NCBI GenBank assembly: GCA_003864495.1
Contig: ML133450.1
Location: forward strand, 1,591,734 to 1,655,733
Length of the DNA stretch: 64,000 nt
Direction: 5' to 3'
Source: Nemopilema nomurai
Lineage: Eukaryota > Cnidaria > Scyphozoa > Rhizostomeae > Rhizostomatidae
Shown here: positions 37,094 through 49,560 of the stretch, piece after piece
Position numbering within the stretch: the stretch's first letter is position 1
Layout of the letters: each line of letters opens with the position of its first letter
Program-made: the position numbers and the translations under genes
Notes under the pieces: generated by a model
Seen by the model: the letters and a program-made list of their open reading frames with translations, nothing else
Told to the model about the DNA's origin: nothing
Database searches by the model: none

Positions 37094-40000
37094 TCAAACG
37101 CAAGGAGAGGCAACCTTCTCATTGTTGTGTACAATCAGAGTGTCTTTGTTCTGTTTGTGGTCCAATTTCAACAACTGGTCAATGGTTTCCAGTGTCTCTT
37201 GATCCTTAGTTTCCGAAAGAATAAGAAGCAGTGCAGAGCCTAGGAGAGACAGGGCTCCCATAAGCAAAAATGGAATTGTCACGTGGAAGACCTTCAGCCA
37301 CTTTGCGATCCAGGGGGCAAGCGCCGAGCCAACACGACTTGTTATCTGCAGGAAGCCCATGCCTTCACCCCTGGAAGAAAGAGAAACCACGTTCGAGATA
37401 TGTTGACGACTCAGTTCTACAAGAGATCCTTAGATACCTCGTCTGTAGCTTAAAACTGTGGCAACTGAAGTATTTCAATGTTTTCAAAATTAAATATACC
37501 ATGCGAATGGTGCAAGCTACATTTGGGCACTCTCTCGCTCGTGTCAACTTAAAGGACCTCTAACTACTTTCTAACTCACAAAAAGTACTATTCGCGTGAA
37601 TTAACATGAATTTTTATTGCATAACTAGCAAAATGAAATTTTTATGAACATCCGAACTTTTTTGCCAGTTACAGGGCCCAACTTTTGTAACTACACTTCG
37701 ATAGGCTTTCTAAAGAACCTGTTTGAAATATGTTTGAAAGGAGAACCATATCCGAAACAAAGATCCAACCTTGATATAATTTTCCGTACATCAGGTCATG
37801 TAAACCTGTGTGTAGCAACTACAGCAGCAATAAAGAAGGTACATAAGAGAGTAGCCGGCTTCTATACAAAATGATACGTTAGAAGTTAGATCACCTGATG
37901 CATGTTGGGTACAACTCCAAAGACCACATGTACAACGAATTGAACGAGGCTGTGATGCAGAATTTCCCGGACAAGCCTGCGATAACGGTCAGCACTTTCC
38001 ATTCTGAAAATAAAAATCAACATATAATACTCAAAATACATATAATAATCAGTACATAATTAGCAATTACATGCCCATAAAAATTGAGAAAAAACGCTAG
38101 TTAATCCCTCATCAAGTTGATCACAAACACTATTGAACAAAGAAAGGATCATCCCCTTCAGAAAGAAACAACAGGCCTTCTATCAAAAGTATAAAGTGTG
38201 GTAAACATAATTGGTCCCTGGGAAGTAAGTTGCCTGCAAGGAGATATCCACAGTGTCGAACAATTACAACTACGTGGAATTTGTATTTGGTGCGCCCCAA
38301 AAAGCATGTTAAAGCATTTTTTACATCTCAGTTAAAGCATGTTAAAGCATTTCAGAAAAGTAAGGACTTACACGAAAAGATTTTTAAGCATTACAATTAT
38401 CAAGGGTATAAAGATCAGTAAAGATCAACTATTACAAAAACTGCAACAATACAATTTTTACATAAAAAGAGGCAGAGGGGCCTTTTTAAAATATATGATA
38501 ATTTTGCGATTCAAATGATCTCGTTGTAGGCTGCTGTCATTAGAGGGCCAAATTTGTGTTTATAGGAGGGGGAGGGGGGAGGGGTAACATGAGAAACAGT
38601 TTTAATTAATGCACACACTTGTTTGCTTGTTATCCGTGCTCAGCATGCCTCCGACGATGCAACAAAACAGTCCTGCAAGTGCCAAGAGAACAACCACCGT
38701 CTTCTTCCTTCCAACCCTAAGACGAACATGTGTAGGTAAAAATACTCATTCTCTACTGAGAGATTCCTCTCTTGGAAAAATGATTCCTGCACAGAAGCAA
38801 CATCATACATTCACTAAAGATCTCAGACAACATCAATGCCTTAACTAAAGATTGCAGAAGACATTTATTGAATTTGTACTCAATGGAAAAGTTCAGTGTT
38901 AAAAAGAAGTTGTGTGCAATAAATCTGACAATATTTAAAAATCCTTCGCACATGAAAAGATGTGAGAAACGATTCCCGTGTATCGCAATGCGATTCTCCT
39001 AGAGAGAACATTCATAAATCAAAAAAGGAAGCAGTAGAATTAAATAAAAGTAAATTGAGACATGACTATTTATATGAGAGAATGATTGGGCAAATATCAA
39101 ATCACGATACCCTCGCACTGGCTTTAGAAATTATGGAAGAATTTGAAGAAATGTAAAAGTATTTTTCAAATACGAGGTGCATTTTTAAAATTTTCTATGT
39201 AGAGACATTTCATTAGAAAACTTTTCAGGTTTATATAGGAAGCGACTTCATATCATAACATTTTACAGCCCAATAAACATGCAATGGTTCATTGATCAGA
39301 GTCGCTGGTTGGGAAAGGTAGTTGACTTGGTTCAATTCGTTTGTTGTGTACCGTAGGACATATATCAGGCACTGGTTTTGTGCAACGGAAACAATTCGTT
39401 ACCGATGATCACTCATCGTAATCAGGCCTGTCCTGCTTCTTCTAGGCGGAAAGGTTCCAAATTTCCCAAGGAGGCTCTTCCTCTTGAAAAATGCTCCTGT
39501 AGTGATTAATTTGTTTACTTTGCATTGCCACATAACGTCATACTGACACATCTCATCTCGCTCCTCAACTAGACCTTTCAATTTTGATTACACCATCATT
39601 TCATCGTCCTCTCTCATCCTTTTGTCACCTTTTTTTCTTAAAGCATCGGTGTAAATATGATTGTATAGTTGAGTTAAGTCAGTCAGAGTCAGAGAAAACA
39701 ACAAGCAACGCGTCTCTCTCCCCAGACAGCTAAATAAATGCTTACCTTTGCAGAACAAAGAAAGAAGCTCGTCTTCAGGCATCCTAAAACATACCATAAA
39801 CAAATCGATATCTTTTTCACAAACCCTACTCATCTTGTAACTGCCGAAGACGAGATTGAATAAGAGAAGGAAACTCGTACCTATTCATGAGATATATCGA
39901 AAGAATGAGAGCAGGGATTTCGATGAGCATGGCCAGGATGTAGTCGCGATACATTTCGCCGCTGAGGTCACTGACCCCCAAAGAAACGCCGTAGTAGACA

Positions 40001-42623
40001 GCTGCACTTGCAAACCTGTAAACAGAATTCACAACAAAAGCTTGATCTAGCTTTATACTAAATGTCATGTAAAGGAAAACTTATGCTGAGCCAAAAACCT
40101 GATGCGACGTGATAGCAGTATTTCAATAAATTCAATTTGCGATGCACAGCTATAGTGCAATGAAGGAATATTGTGTGTCTTTCTTATAGACTGTACTGCT
40201 ATTATTTGTTTTATTTCAGGAATATATCCCACAATAAATAATCCTTGTGCAAAGTTTGAACTGGTTTAGCAAACTCCAAGATAAGTATGAAAATTGATAA
40301 TCACCAGGCATATCCTTGGGCGGCTGAAAACTTAAACATCTCCAAAGGCCGGAATAAATCCAAAACCCCGAACTTGTTCTTGGCAAGGTCTGCTTTCGCG
40401 AGAGGCTCAAGCTCCAGTTTTGGTGGCAGTGTCTTTTTGTTTACTTTTGCTGCTTTCTTCAGAATTTGGATGACATCGGCTTGTCGTCCCTGGGCACGCA
40501 GCCAGCGCATCGATTCAGGTATATAACTGTTAAATCGAAAACGTTTATTTCATGCGAAGATGTAAGCAATAGCAAAATGAAGCAAAGAAGAACAACTGAC
40601 AGATGCAAGGCAAGTGGTTAGTGGTACAAAAGCTTGTAATGTCTGTTTGATTCAAGTCGCTGCTTTTGGAAAAAGGTTCACGAGAGTTTAAACCCTGAGC
40701 TGGCCAAGTAATTGTATACAAATACACAAGATGTTTCATTGTACGCAAGGTGTTTTTGCTAGCCACTTGCACACAGGGAGGAACGTTGTGTTATCTTTGC
40801 CTCTAATACCTCTCGTATATTGATCGGAAGTTACTTACAAGAAGAAGAGACAAACGAAGAGATACGGAGCCGAGCAAACGATAATAAGCATTTTCCATGT
40901 GCGAATGAAGTACGCCTTTATTCCTGTCAGGACCAGCGACACAGCAAACAGAATCCACATCACAGTGCCAGCCACAGGTCGATAAGTGGGGCCAACTAGT
41001 TCGCCAGCAACGACGTATGCTCCAATAACTGTCCCAGGTTTGAATATTCCAATGACCAAACGGCACACTGCAAATATGGGGTAGTTCGGTGCAAAAGCGC
41101 TTAGAAAGCTGACCAGTATGATGCCAAATACAGAAATCCGCAACACTTTAGAGCGACCATACCTACAATGGAGTTCAACAAAGGATATTTAGGGGTTGGG
41201 AATGACCTAAATGTTTTCAAAAATATTGTAAGAAATCGCGGCAATTTTGAAGTGGCGTTTTTAAATTGTAAATCTCTTACAAAATGGGAGGAGATTAAAA
41301 ATATTTACTTGTAAGTACAAAAAACAAAACATTTACTTGGAAGGAGTGATCTTTTGAATGAATGAAAAAAGCAGTTTCTTGGACTCAATATAATTCATAC
41401 ATAAATGACCATCCACATATTAACTAAAGTGCCAATAAAGAAACCTTATATATACATTGATTCAACATTAATAAAATTTCAAGAGAAAGAAATAGTATCC
41501 ATGATGCTTACTGATATTTCCTGACAAACCTTGTAAATTTTCTTTTAAACTAATTGTTTGTTTTTCAGTACTAAAAGCATTTTATGATAAAGAAGATTCT
41601 TGCATCTAAAAATACTGTTAGATTGTTACTATGGGATCTTTCAACTATAGTTTTTTTCTTGGATTCTGCACTGTAATGTTTTTAAAAAATACCAAGAGCT
41701 TGATGACATGCTCTGAATATATTGCACTTACCTGTCTGCAAGCCAGCCAAAGATAAAAGACCCAATTCCCCATCCAACAAAGAGAAGTGACGTACTGAGG
41801 TAAATAAGATGCTCAGTGTCACAGTAGATATCAAACTGTAATAAAGAAAGGACATCCCAAATAAATTTTGACAGTTTAAAAGAGAAAATGCTCTTAAACA
41901 TATGCTTCTGTTGATTTTTCTGTTATTTTATAGGCTTTTACCCAGATCAAACAAAAGAAGCCTGTCAAAAAGGCTATGCCACTTCCCATTTTATAATTCT
42001 GAATCATCAAAAATTGTTTCGATCAAAACTTCAAAATTAGTTATTGCACACAACATAAAAGCATGAATATATGTTCTCTTTTATATATTAATGTTCTCTC
42101 GACATTTCATTTACAATTATGAAAAGGTATAAAATAAGACAGGTATAAAATAAGGTATAAAACAAGATTAGGTATAAAACATTTGGAAACCATTTGCTGC
42201 AAGCTACAGCCTCACTAATCAACATTTTACATTTCAGGAACTAAAATAATGATGGGAAGTCAATGATACCTGAGTAACAATAGAGTAGTCTTTTTGTTTT
42301 GTAAACTCCCAATCCCCTCTGGGAATTGAGCATCTGTAATTATAGCTTTTATCACCATTTTGGAATGTACCATTCAGGGTACAAACTGTACTATTGTGGG
42401 TACACCTCCATGGAGGGTTCTGTCCAGCAAAGTACATAATAAGCACCGGAAAGCCAGCGGTGAGGATCATGCAAGCAAGCATGCCAAGCAATATTATTTG
42501 GTATCTGCCACACTCCCCAACGTATGGCAGAATTTCATCAATGGCATTGACCTTTATAACTTCCTCTTCATCATTTGGTGTCATCTGTATCCCATTTTCT
42601 TCAAAATTCTCCTTCTCTTCCAT
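37094..42623 (-). CDS. SLC22-family organic ion transporter (OCT/OCTN-like)
   Basis: This is a major-facilitator plasma-membrane carrier of the family that moves organic cations, zwitterions or anions. Minus-strand exons: 42623-42270 (ATG), 41835-41732, 41162-40839, 40526-40305, 40015-39881, 38716-38619, 38003-37895, 37370-37094 (stop); all phases agree, about 540 residues, normal for SLC22. Exon 1 encodes TM1 and the large cysteine-containing extracellular loop with NST and NGT glycosylation sites. LADRYGRSK (exons 2/3) is the MFS signature. PESMRWL (exon 4) corresponds to the SLC22 PESPRWL motif with a proline replaced. VYYGVSL (5), NRVGRKK (5/6) and ELYPTCIR (7) follow. The tail (TKDQETLETID) corresponds to the family PETKG-LPET end. 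The start chosen is MEEKENFEENG, because upstream in-frame codons form an unlikely leader. Substrate class cannot be told from sequence alone. Confidence 0.95.
39545..39690. repeat. possible dispersed repeat (similar to 17507-17660)
   Basis: Shared order of motifs with 17507-17660: CTCGCTCCTCA, CTAGAC, ATTACA-CATCAT, TCATCCTTTT and GTAAATAT. Similarity is patchy and judged by eye only. This copy is intronic in the SLC22-type gene. Confidence 0.35.
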
Positions 42624-43909
42624 GGCTACTATATAACTAAATAGAAATAACAATATTTGGGCAAATACGTTCTACAAATTAAGGATATTACATATTATGA
42701 CACTTAATGGTGCCCCCACAAATTAAATCTTACTGAAAAATTACACTTTTATTAAATCAAGGTTGTTCTGTGCAAAGTGTGTTCTAGGTGGACCCACCAA
42801 AACCAATAAAAATATTTGGCCTACGTAAAATTTCTGTTGATTGGTGAGCATAACTGGAAAACAAGAAGCCACAATCAACGTAACAGAATAAAATTAGTAT
42901 AGGACAGAGTACATTGTACATGTACATGAGAAAGAATAAAGTTTGGTGCACAACAGTTTTCTCTATAAATCAATATTTACAGTTTTTTGTCTGGTGTGCA
43001 CTATTGACAATTTCACTAACTGCTACTATTTTTGGTGTAGCTAGAAACATTCCCTGGTGGACCTTGGCATGCAGTTGACATGGAATGCACCCTGTCTGAT
43101 TACTTGTGTGTTCAAACTTTATTGATACCTAAAGAAGATATGTCAAGTGACCATTAAGTTGGCCAAAATAGCAGTCTGGGGAAAGACATTCAAATACCAA
43201 AGTTTAGTTTCTCAGTCGAATTGTGAACACGATTATGAGGACATACTTCAAGGAAGATAAAAAGGCATGGATGTAATCAACTTTGAAAATACATGTAAAA
43301 TCAATCCAATTAGATGCAGTTTCTCAAAATATGCTAAAAATGAGAATAAGTCGCTGAAGACCCAAACCTTCAAACAGGAAAGAATTTTGGGTTTCCTAGT
43401 CACATTTTCTGTTGGGTTAGTTTCGTGCTTTCCTTTGAAATTCAACAAAATCAGGGATGTGTTGTGTGAAACATCTTGAAGATTGGACCCATTTCTCGCA
43501 GAGTAACTTCAACATGTTTTGGAATATAAGAAGAACTAGGGCATTGTTCATGGCAGAAACTAGTTGAACAGTTTACATTGTTTAAATTATTACAATAACC
43601 ATTATTGTTGTTATGGTGATAATAGCAATACTAACAAAAAAAATTTTTTCGCTGCAGCAGCAATTTCCATTGGAGAAGGTAAAAAGGAAAACAAAATTGT
43701 GAAAAATAGGGTTTATTTCCAGCCTGACGGCCCAAGCATTTAGTCATTTTCGGCACAGGCTAACTTAAATATGAATATTCTAATTTTATGATCCATTTTT
43801 GCGAAAATTGAAGTTAAAAAGTTGTCCGGATGGGATAATAGGATCAATTCAAGAGTCAACCAAGGGTGCAATCCAGAGACAAAAGGTTCCACCGAACAAG
43901 ACTATTCTA

Positions 43910-44067
43910 GGGGCGCAACTAGGATATGTTAAGGGCAGGGGTTTCTTGGTAGAAATGGGGCATAAAGACATTGGATTTCCATGGGAATAGGGCAAAATTC
44001 ACTTCCTTGCCAAAAAGGGCAGGGGTTGTAACCCCCACAAAAGCCCCCCCCCCCTAGAATGCGCCCC
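43910..44067 (-). mobile_element. 156-bp inverted-end element, copy B
   Basis: It runs from GGGGCGCAACTAGG (43910) to CTAGAATGCGCCCC (44067), both ends inverted relative to each other. It has the same internal motifs as copies A and C in reverse orientation, including GCCAAAAAGGGCAGGGGTTG and a C-run corresponding to the G-run of copy A. Confidence 0.85.
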
Positions 44068-44787
44068 TGCTATTCACCGGGATAATTATCACTTTTTACA
44101 AGCTGGGATTATTTTCGTATTTCGTGACTTTGACTTATGTAGTACGCATAGAGCATTTCTACCAGCGGGGTTGAATCATATCCAAGATTTAGATTTGAAC
44201 CCTCTTACATAAGTTCAAGATGGCGGCCAGTTTACTTGCTACAAGAAAATGTTAAATATTAAACATTGATTTCGGCAAAACGCTTAGGGGTAGAATTTTC
44301 TTCATCTTTTAGTTGTCACATAACATGCAAAAGAGCTTACCTTCAAGAATTGTCGTATATTTCTTTGTGTTTATTAGAAGCACATGGGGCAACTCTGATC
44401 GAATTCCAATGCTACTCAATTATCATTGATCACAAACGAGGCTAATGATTGCCGCAAATCATTAATGATCACAAACTTGCAGCGAGCAAGGCGTTTTGCC
44501 GGCTTAGACTGTTTTCTTTAAGATTTAGAGGTGAAAGATTTGCAAAAATGAATACGCACTAAAGGAGGAAAGGGTGGCCATTGGCTCAGATTGCACACCT
44601 CAGTCAGTGGCGGCTCCAGCCCGTGAAAAGTAGAGGACAGGAGGGGGCCGGGGCGTAGCCCCTGGAAAAATTCTTGAGTCGCGCCCTTTTTTACTGGGAG
44701 AAGCATTTTGTCCCTTCGGAAACAACCCTTCTTTCCAAAGAAATGTTTTTTAATGAACGTTATTGCCTAAAACGTAATTTCACAAAT

Positions 44788-44879
44788 GCTAGAAAAAGCG
44801 GAACTAGTTTTCGCATACTTAAAAGTACTTTTTTCGTCCGACACTCCTCAGAGTATGCAAACGTCGGAAGATAACCAAA
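44788..44879 (+). repeat. dispersed repeat, copy 2 (pair with 16044-16132)
   Basis: High identity to 16044-16132 over about 90 bp in the same orientation, separated by about 28.7 kb. It lies directly beside the 3' side of the Penelope-like relic, so it might be part of that family's 3' region, but this is not shown. Confidence 0.7.
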
Positions 44880-44985
44880 AACTGTCCGAATAAATAGCCA
44901 GATGCGGATCGAAAACACTAGAGGGTGATAAGCAGAGCGCGTGATTGGTTATAATTGACCAATCTGCGTTACTTAATACCTAACT

Positions 44986-45758
44986 TTAGTAGAGCCCAAG
45001 GGAAAAAACGAACTCTTTCTGTCTCCAAAGAATGGGATTTTCCATTGAAATATAGACAGACTCCAAAACACCTAGGTAAAAGGACGACCTAGCTTGCCCA
45101 ATTATACGAAAATTGTCGTCACTGTATCTTTTGGCGCAATCTGGATTCTCTAAAAGATGTTGTCCTATAGCCGAATCACAATTAATTTGGGTTATGCGTC
45201 TTTTACAATCACGCGGCTGCTCTCTTTCTGCAGACGTTTTGGTCCTTATGCTCGTGGGAACATGCTGTTTTATTCTATCCTCTAGTCTTTGAGTAGTGCG
45301 TTGGTCCTACATACCGAGCTTCACATCGGCAACAAAATTCATACACGACTAACTTTTCTTGAGGGCAGGAACGCAATTCTATTGGGTGGAGGAAAACATG
45401 GTCTTAGCACTGTGGACGACACGAGGATTCACAGCTGAATAGCAGAAATTGATGGCTTTTTTGATCTGATTTTCAAATTTTAGCGAAGCATCACCAACCC
45501 AAGGTAATTTGAGGTAAACAGGGCACTTTTCAGGTCCAAAATGCTTGTGAGAGATGAAACTGGCAATTTTTTGTTTGAAACACTTAAAAATGATATCATC
45601 AGGGTAGCCATTTTCAATAAGGATACGTTTTATTGTATCGAGTTTGGAAGTGAGCTTAGTTTTGGAGCAAATCATGAGCTCCAGCGAATATAATGACCAG
45701 TAAATGTTGGTTTTCTATAGACACTGGTGACAAGGGAATCGTCCTCATTAACGTAATT
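44986..45758 (-). mobile_element. 5'-truncated, decayed Penelope-like retroelement (RT end plus GIY-YIG)
   Basis: Translated leftwards, the fragments in order are: the end of a reverse transcriptase (SLVTSVYRKPTFTG, about 45758-45690); an RT-to-endonuclease linker (CSKTKL...NGYPDD...CPVYLKLPW, 45675-45379); the start of a GIY-YIG domain (VVYEFCCRCEARYVG, about 45365-45310); and its remainder (TQRLEDRIKQHVP..., GQHLLENPDCA, ending FVFSLGLY-stop at 44986). Penelope-like elements have exactly this RT-then-GIY-YIG layout. The pieces are in different frames and a segment after the RT end is missing, so the copy is dead. Everything upstream of the RT end is absent. Confidence 0.85.
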
Positions 45759-45759
45759 T

Positions 45760-48700
45760 CAGAGTTTTGAACTTAAATACTTTACATGTGTAAAAAATCA
45801 TGATAAAACATGCTATTAAGTGCTATTAGAGTGATGCTCAAAGAGGCAAAGAAACATGATTCTATCATATCGCTCACATGCTGTGTCTGTGATTATAAGA
45901 TCAAGTTGAAAAATATTGATTGCATTTCTAGATATGCAAACAGACTCTGTTTACTTATTGAAAAGAGGAGAAAAAGTCACTTGCCAACAAGGCACGCAGG
46001 CTACACAGCATAGTTTTATACAACGGGCTCCCACACCCGCAGGGTCATCAGATTTGCAAGAATCTCAAGGACCAACTTTTTTAATATGTTGGGGGACTAG
46101 TCCATTCTATAAACACTTTGTCCTCTTTCTGTTTTATATTCGGTTTTAAGAATAACAGAACGAATGATAAAATCTCTGTATCCTGCAAATGCGCCGAAAG
46201 TAAAGCAAAACAAGGCAATCGCAAAAGTTCATCATTTGCTGATGAAAATTACATTGTGCCAACAGATACAGGTTGGGAGGAAACAGTTTTATTAGGATAC
46301 AATAAAATGTATAGGAACTCCATTATATGTATATAAATGGGATTGCACATGCCAAACTACCATGCCTGTGTCTTTGTCTCAATTACTACGTCTAACTGAT
46401 TTGTCCATCCGGTCCTTTGCAGACGATTTAAAGGTGCACCTTGCGAGACGTGATCCTTTCGAAAGATTGACACATCATAATAGAAAGAATAGAAAGTGCC
46501 ATAGAACATCAGAACGAGGCAAACGCAATCATTGGTGGTGTGTTCTTCGGAAGTAAGAACTTGGAAATTTGACACTGACTGAACAGACCAATACAAAAGG
46601 GTTTATGAGAATCAATGAGACAGAGAGGATATCGATGGCCAGAAATAGAGAATTGTTGCGAAGCATATTTGAACAGTATTTTCAATTAACAGTTGCAAAT
46701 CAAATAACAGTTTTCCGAAAATGTTTTTGGGTTGATAGTCTTAATGTATCAGGAAGCTTTTGTTTGTCTTTCGTAGGATCCGGCTTTTCAATTTGCATGT
46801 TTGGTGTTTTGATATAAAATTCTTTTGAAGCACATAGCGTACGTAAGAGCATCCCCAAACTCAGCGCTAACCACAGTGGCCCTATCTTCAAGCGCCTGCC
46901 CTGTCCTAGAAGTATGGACTGCGCAGCCATTGCCCACCACCCACAAGATAGGTCCAAAAGCTCTAAAAAATATGGAAGTTTTAATGTTTTCACTGAAATT
47001 AGTGGATGGCAACGAAGAAAATCAAGTTGTACACGAATCTGTATCAGCTGTGAAAATTTTAGTATTGAATAAAGCATACTCTTAGGAACCAGCAAATATT
47101 TAATTGTCTCTTTTTTTAGCTCTCCCACTTAATGCTTAATTGGATTGCTCTTGTTTGATATGAGTTTTTGCATCAAGCTTTCTCTGGATGCGTCCCTGGC
47201 CTAGACTCAGCCAACTCATCTAAACCAGTGTATATCATAATTCATTGTCAGCTCACAGAGCACACTGGCTTTTAGAAACTTTCCATGGCTTCATCATGAT
47301 GATTATGAAGGCTATCTTTCCGAGACAGAACATAGCACGACAGAAGAATAAATAAGACTCTTTACCACATCTAAGGCAACATGAAGATGTCGCAAGACTG
47401 CCTATTCCTATTAGCATGTTGTTTAGAAAATTGCTTGAAAATTTGCTCTGAAAAGGCGTTTTTCCAATTTCTGTTGGCTGTAATGATACATCCACCTTTC
47501 CATAGTAGCTAATTGAAATCGGTCCTGAACCAAACTGCATATAAACACGGACACAAAGAAGCTAGTTATTCTTGAAAGAGGCGTTTTCCGATTTTCCAAA
47601 GGGTGTGGGCTCAGAAAATTCTCGCTACTGAGCCCCCTAACTTAAAAACGGCTTCGCAGATTCTGCCTTGGATGGGTACCTTCTCCCCTCGTCCTCTACA
47701 AGACGCCACTGGTTGAATCAATATCAGACAACCAAAACCTGTGACTTGAAACATTTGATGGATTTGGTTTGAAAAGTGGAGATAAACGATGCAGCGGTTC
47801 AACCTTTACGTGACAAAGCCGCCTCTTTTCAAGTCGAGGCCTTGGTCAAACAAGGGATTGAGCCTAAAGGGCAAAAAGGTGACAAACTTCTATGAAAGTT
47901 AAATGGTGTTTGCGGCGATATTCAGCATGTGATCTGTCTATTGTTTAAGCCGATGACATTAGGTAATAAAAGAACGGTTTCAGTCCTTATGTTTGTCACA
48001 TTTATATGAGGAAAACCAGGTCCAACTGTGTCACGGGAGGACAGTATCCGAGTACTACTGGTATACTCTTGTGACATCTTTTTGGTAAGGTCCAGTTTCC
48101 ACTCTTAACTTTATTTTTTCATCGGAAAAATTTTTCCAGATATTTTTCTTCAGGTCATTTCATTGTGCATTGTCTCTGCGTGTATATTTCTTTAAGTGGT
48201 CTATTGCAACTGGCACCAAACGAAAGTGGATTTATGATGGTGGGAATGTAGAGCTGAAAATTCGCACGCGATCAGGATCATATTGTAATTCTGTATACAT
48301 TGTATTGTAAAACGTTTTGAAGGTACTAACGAAATATAAAACTTTTAACGACGTTGATATAAAGATATAATTCAAACTGTCATTGCTTTGTCAAAGCAAG
48401 TGCTCAGGCATTTTGAATTGTGCATTTTGTATGGTTATTGCTATATAAGATAAGTTAAACTTGGTAGACATCACCTTTTTATCTTTTGGTTGGTTTTGAG
48501 ATAGAGCCAATCTTGTATTGATGTGAATATGAATTTAAGTCATATTTGACCATTATTTCAATATTTCAAATGGTAAGTATTTTGTTATGTGGATTTGATG
48601 CTGAATTTCTCCTGTTCAAGACCTCATTTGAAGAAAGCTGTCCATTGGAAATAAATTAGAAAAGAGAATATAGGCTGAATAATAGGCAGGCTGTTTGTTT

Positions 48701-49270
48701 ACAGCAAATTTGATTCTTTTGTTGAAAGCACTAATAGACACATCCTATGGTTTAATAGTTGGTACCTGGAAATGTTGAGCAGGGGTTGTGGTTGGCCAGA
48801 TCTTGCCAGCTGGAAGGTTTGAAAAGGAAGCTACATCAGAAAAAGGTGTAAAGAAAAGTATTGGTTTGAAAAGGATGTGATGAGGCTATTGAATGAATAA
48901 AAATATCTAAATATTTACAGTTACCTGCTTTTCAATACATTAGGGAGTGCTTGATTTTTCCCTCTTGCTAACATTCTAACAATGCCTTGTCATATCTATC
49001 AGGTAACCTGTCTTTAAGTCTTTATTAAGATATGGACTCAAGCCATCAACATTTTTTGGCTATGATAAGGATGAACTTGAGACCATTTTTCTTCTTTCAT
49101 TCATTTGCAAGCTGACTAAATCTATTGACACAGGGAAGGAAGAAGCTGTCTATTGTTTGATCCTTATTGATATCAAATTTCTCTTGACTATCTCATAAGT
49201 GATTTTTCTCCTTTTCTGTGCAATTTATTTTAATTTAAACTGGGAAGTAAGAATGGAAACCAAGCCTTGT
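45760..49270. other. gene-poor stretch with unassigned open frames
   Basis: Overlapping open frames occur on both strands around 45810-47130, the longest about 140 codons on the minus strand (47128-46700). They start at non-ATG codons, lack recognisable domains and have no convincing splice partners. The segment 46788-47012 is the most protein-like on the minus strand (containing GPILWVVGNGCAVH), but I do not recognise it. 47130-49270 shows nothing beyond AT-rich sequence. Confidence 0.4.
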
Positions 49271-49329
49271 CAATGGGCAGCCAGCTCTGTTATTTGAAGC
49301 CTGAGTTATCTTGTTTGTTTTCTACCTTG

Positions 49330-49560
49330 CATCTGAAGGTAGTTTTTAGGACACTGACAAGCTTAATCTTATCGAGCAGTGTCCTGGTCCTTCCTCTCGA
49401 TGTGACCACACCTCATGATTCCTTATGCCTGGAATTACAGAGAGCTGGCAACTCTCCTCACTTTGGGTGAAAGTTTGGTCATGCCAGGGACTCGAACCAC
49501 AGACCCTTGGGTCCGTAGTCAGTGCCTCTAACCACTGAGCCTTATCCAATGCCTCATTGT
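49330..49560 (-). mobile_element. tRNA-derived SINE-like element
   Basis: On the minus strand, AGGCTCAGTGGTTAGAGG (box A-like, about 49542-49525) is followed at tRNA-like distance by GGTTCGAGTCCC (box B, 49497-49486). The spacing and motifs match an internal RNA polymerase III promoter. The acceptor stem does not pair: the bases before box A do not complement CCCTGGC. So it is a tRNA-derived SINE head or tRNA relic rather than a working tRNA. The downstream body and its end are not delimited. Confidence 0.65.

Larger units (their letters stand above)
42624..44985. other. spacer upstream of SLC22-type gene, repeat-bearing
   Basis: This should include the SLC22-type promoter. It contains copy B of the 156-bp element (43910-44067, minus), copy 2 of the dispersed repeat (44788-44879) and a GGGGCC-rich patch near 44640-44665. 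No coding exon is recognised. Confidence 0.55.

Noticed and set aside
46700..47128. 142-codon minus-strand open frame as a gene
   Set aside because: It begins at a non-ATG codon, has no recognised domain, and overlaps other frames of similar quality.
49486..49552. Functional tRNA gene
   Set aside because: The acceptor stem does not pair and the anticodon arm is poor; a SINE head or relic fits better.
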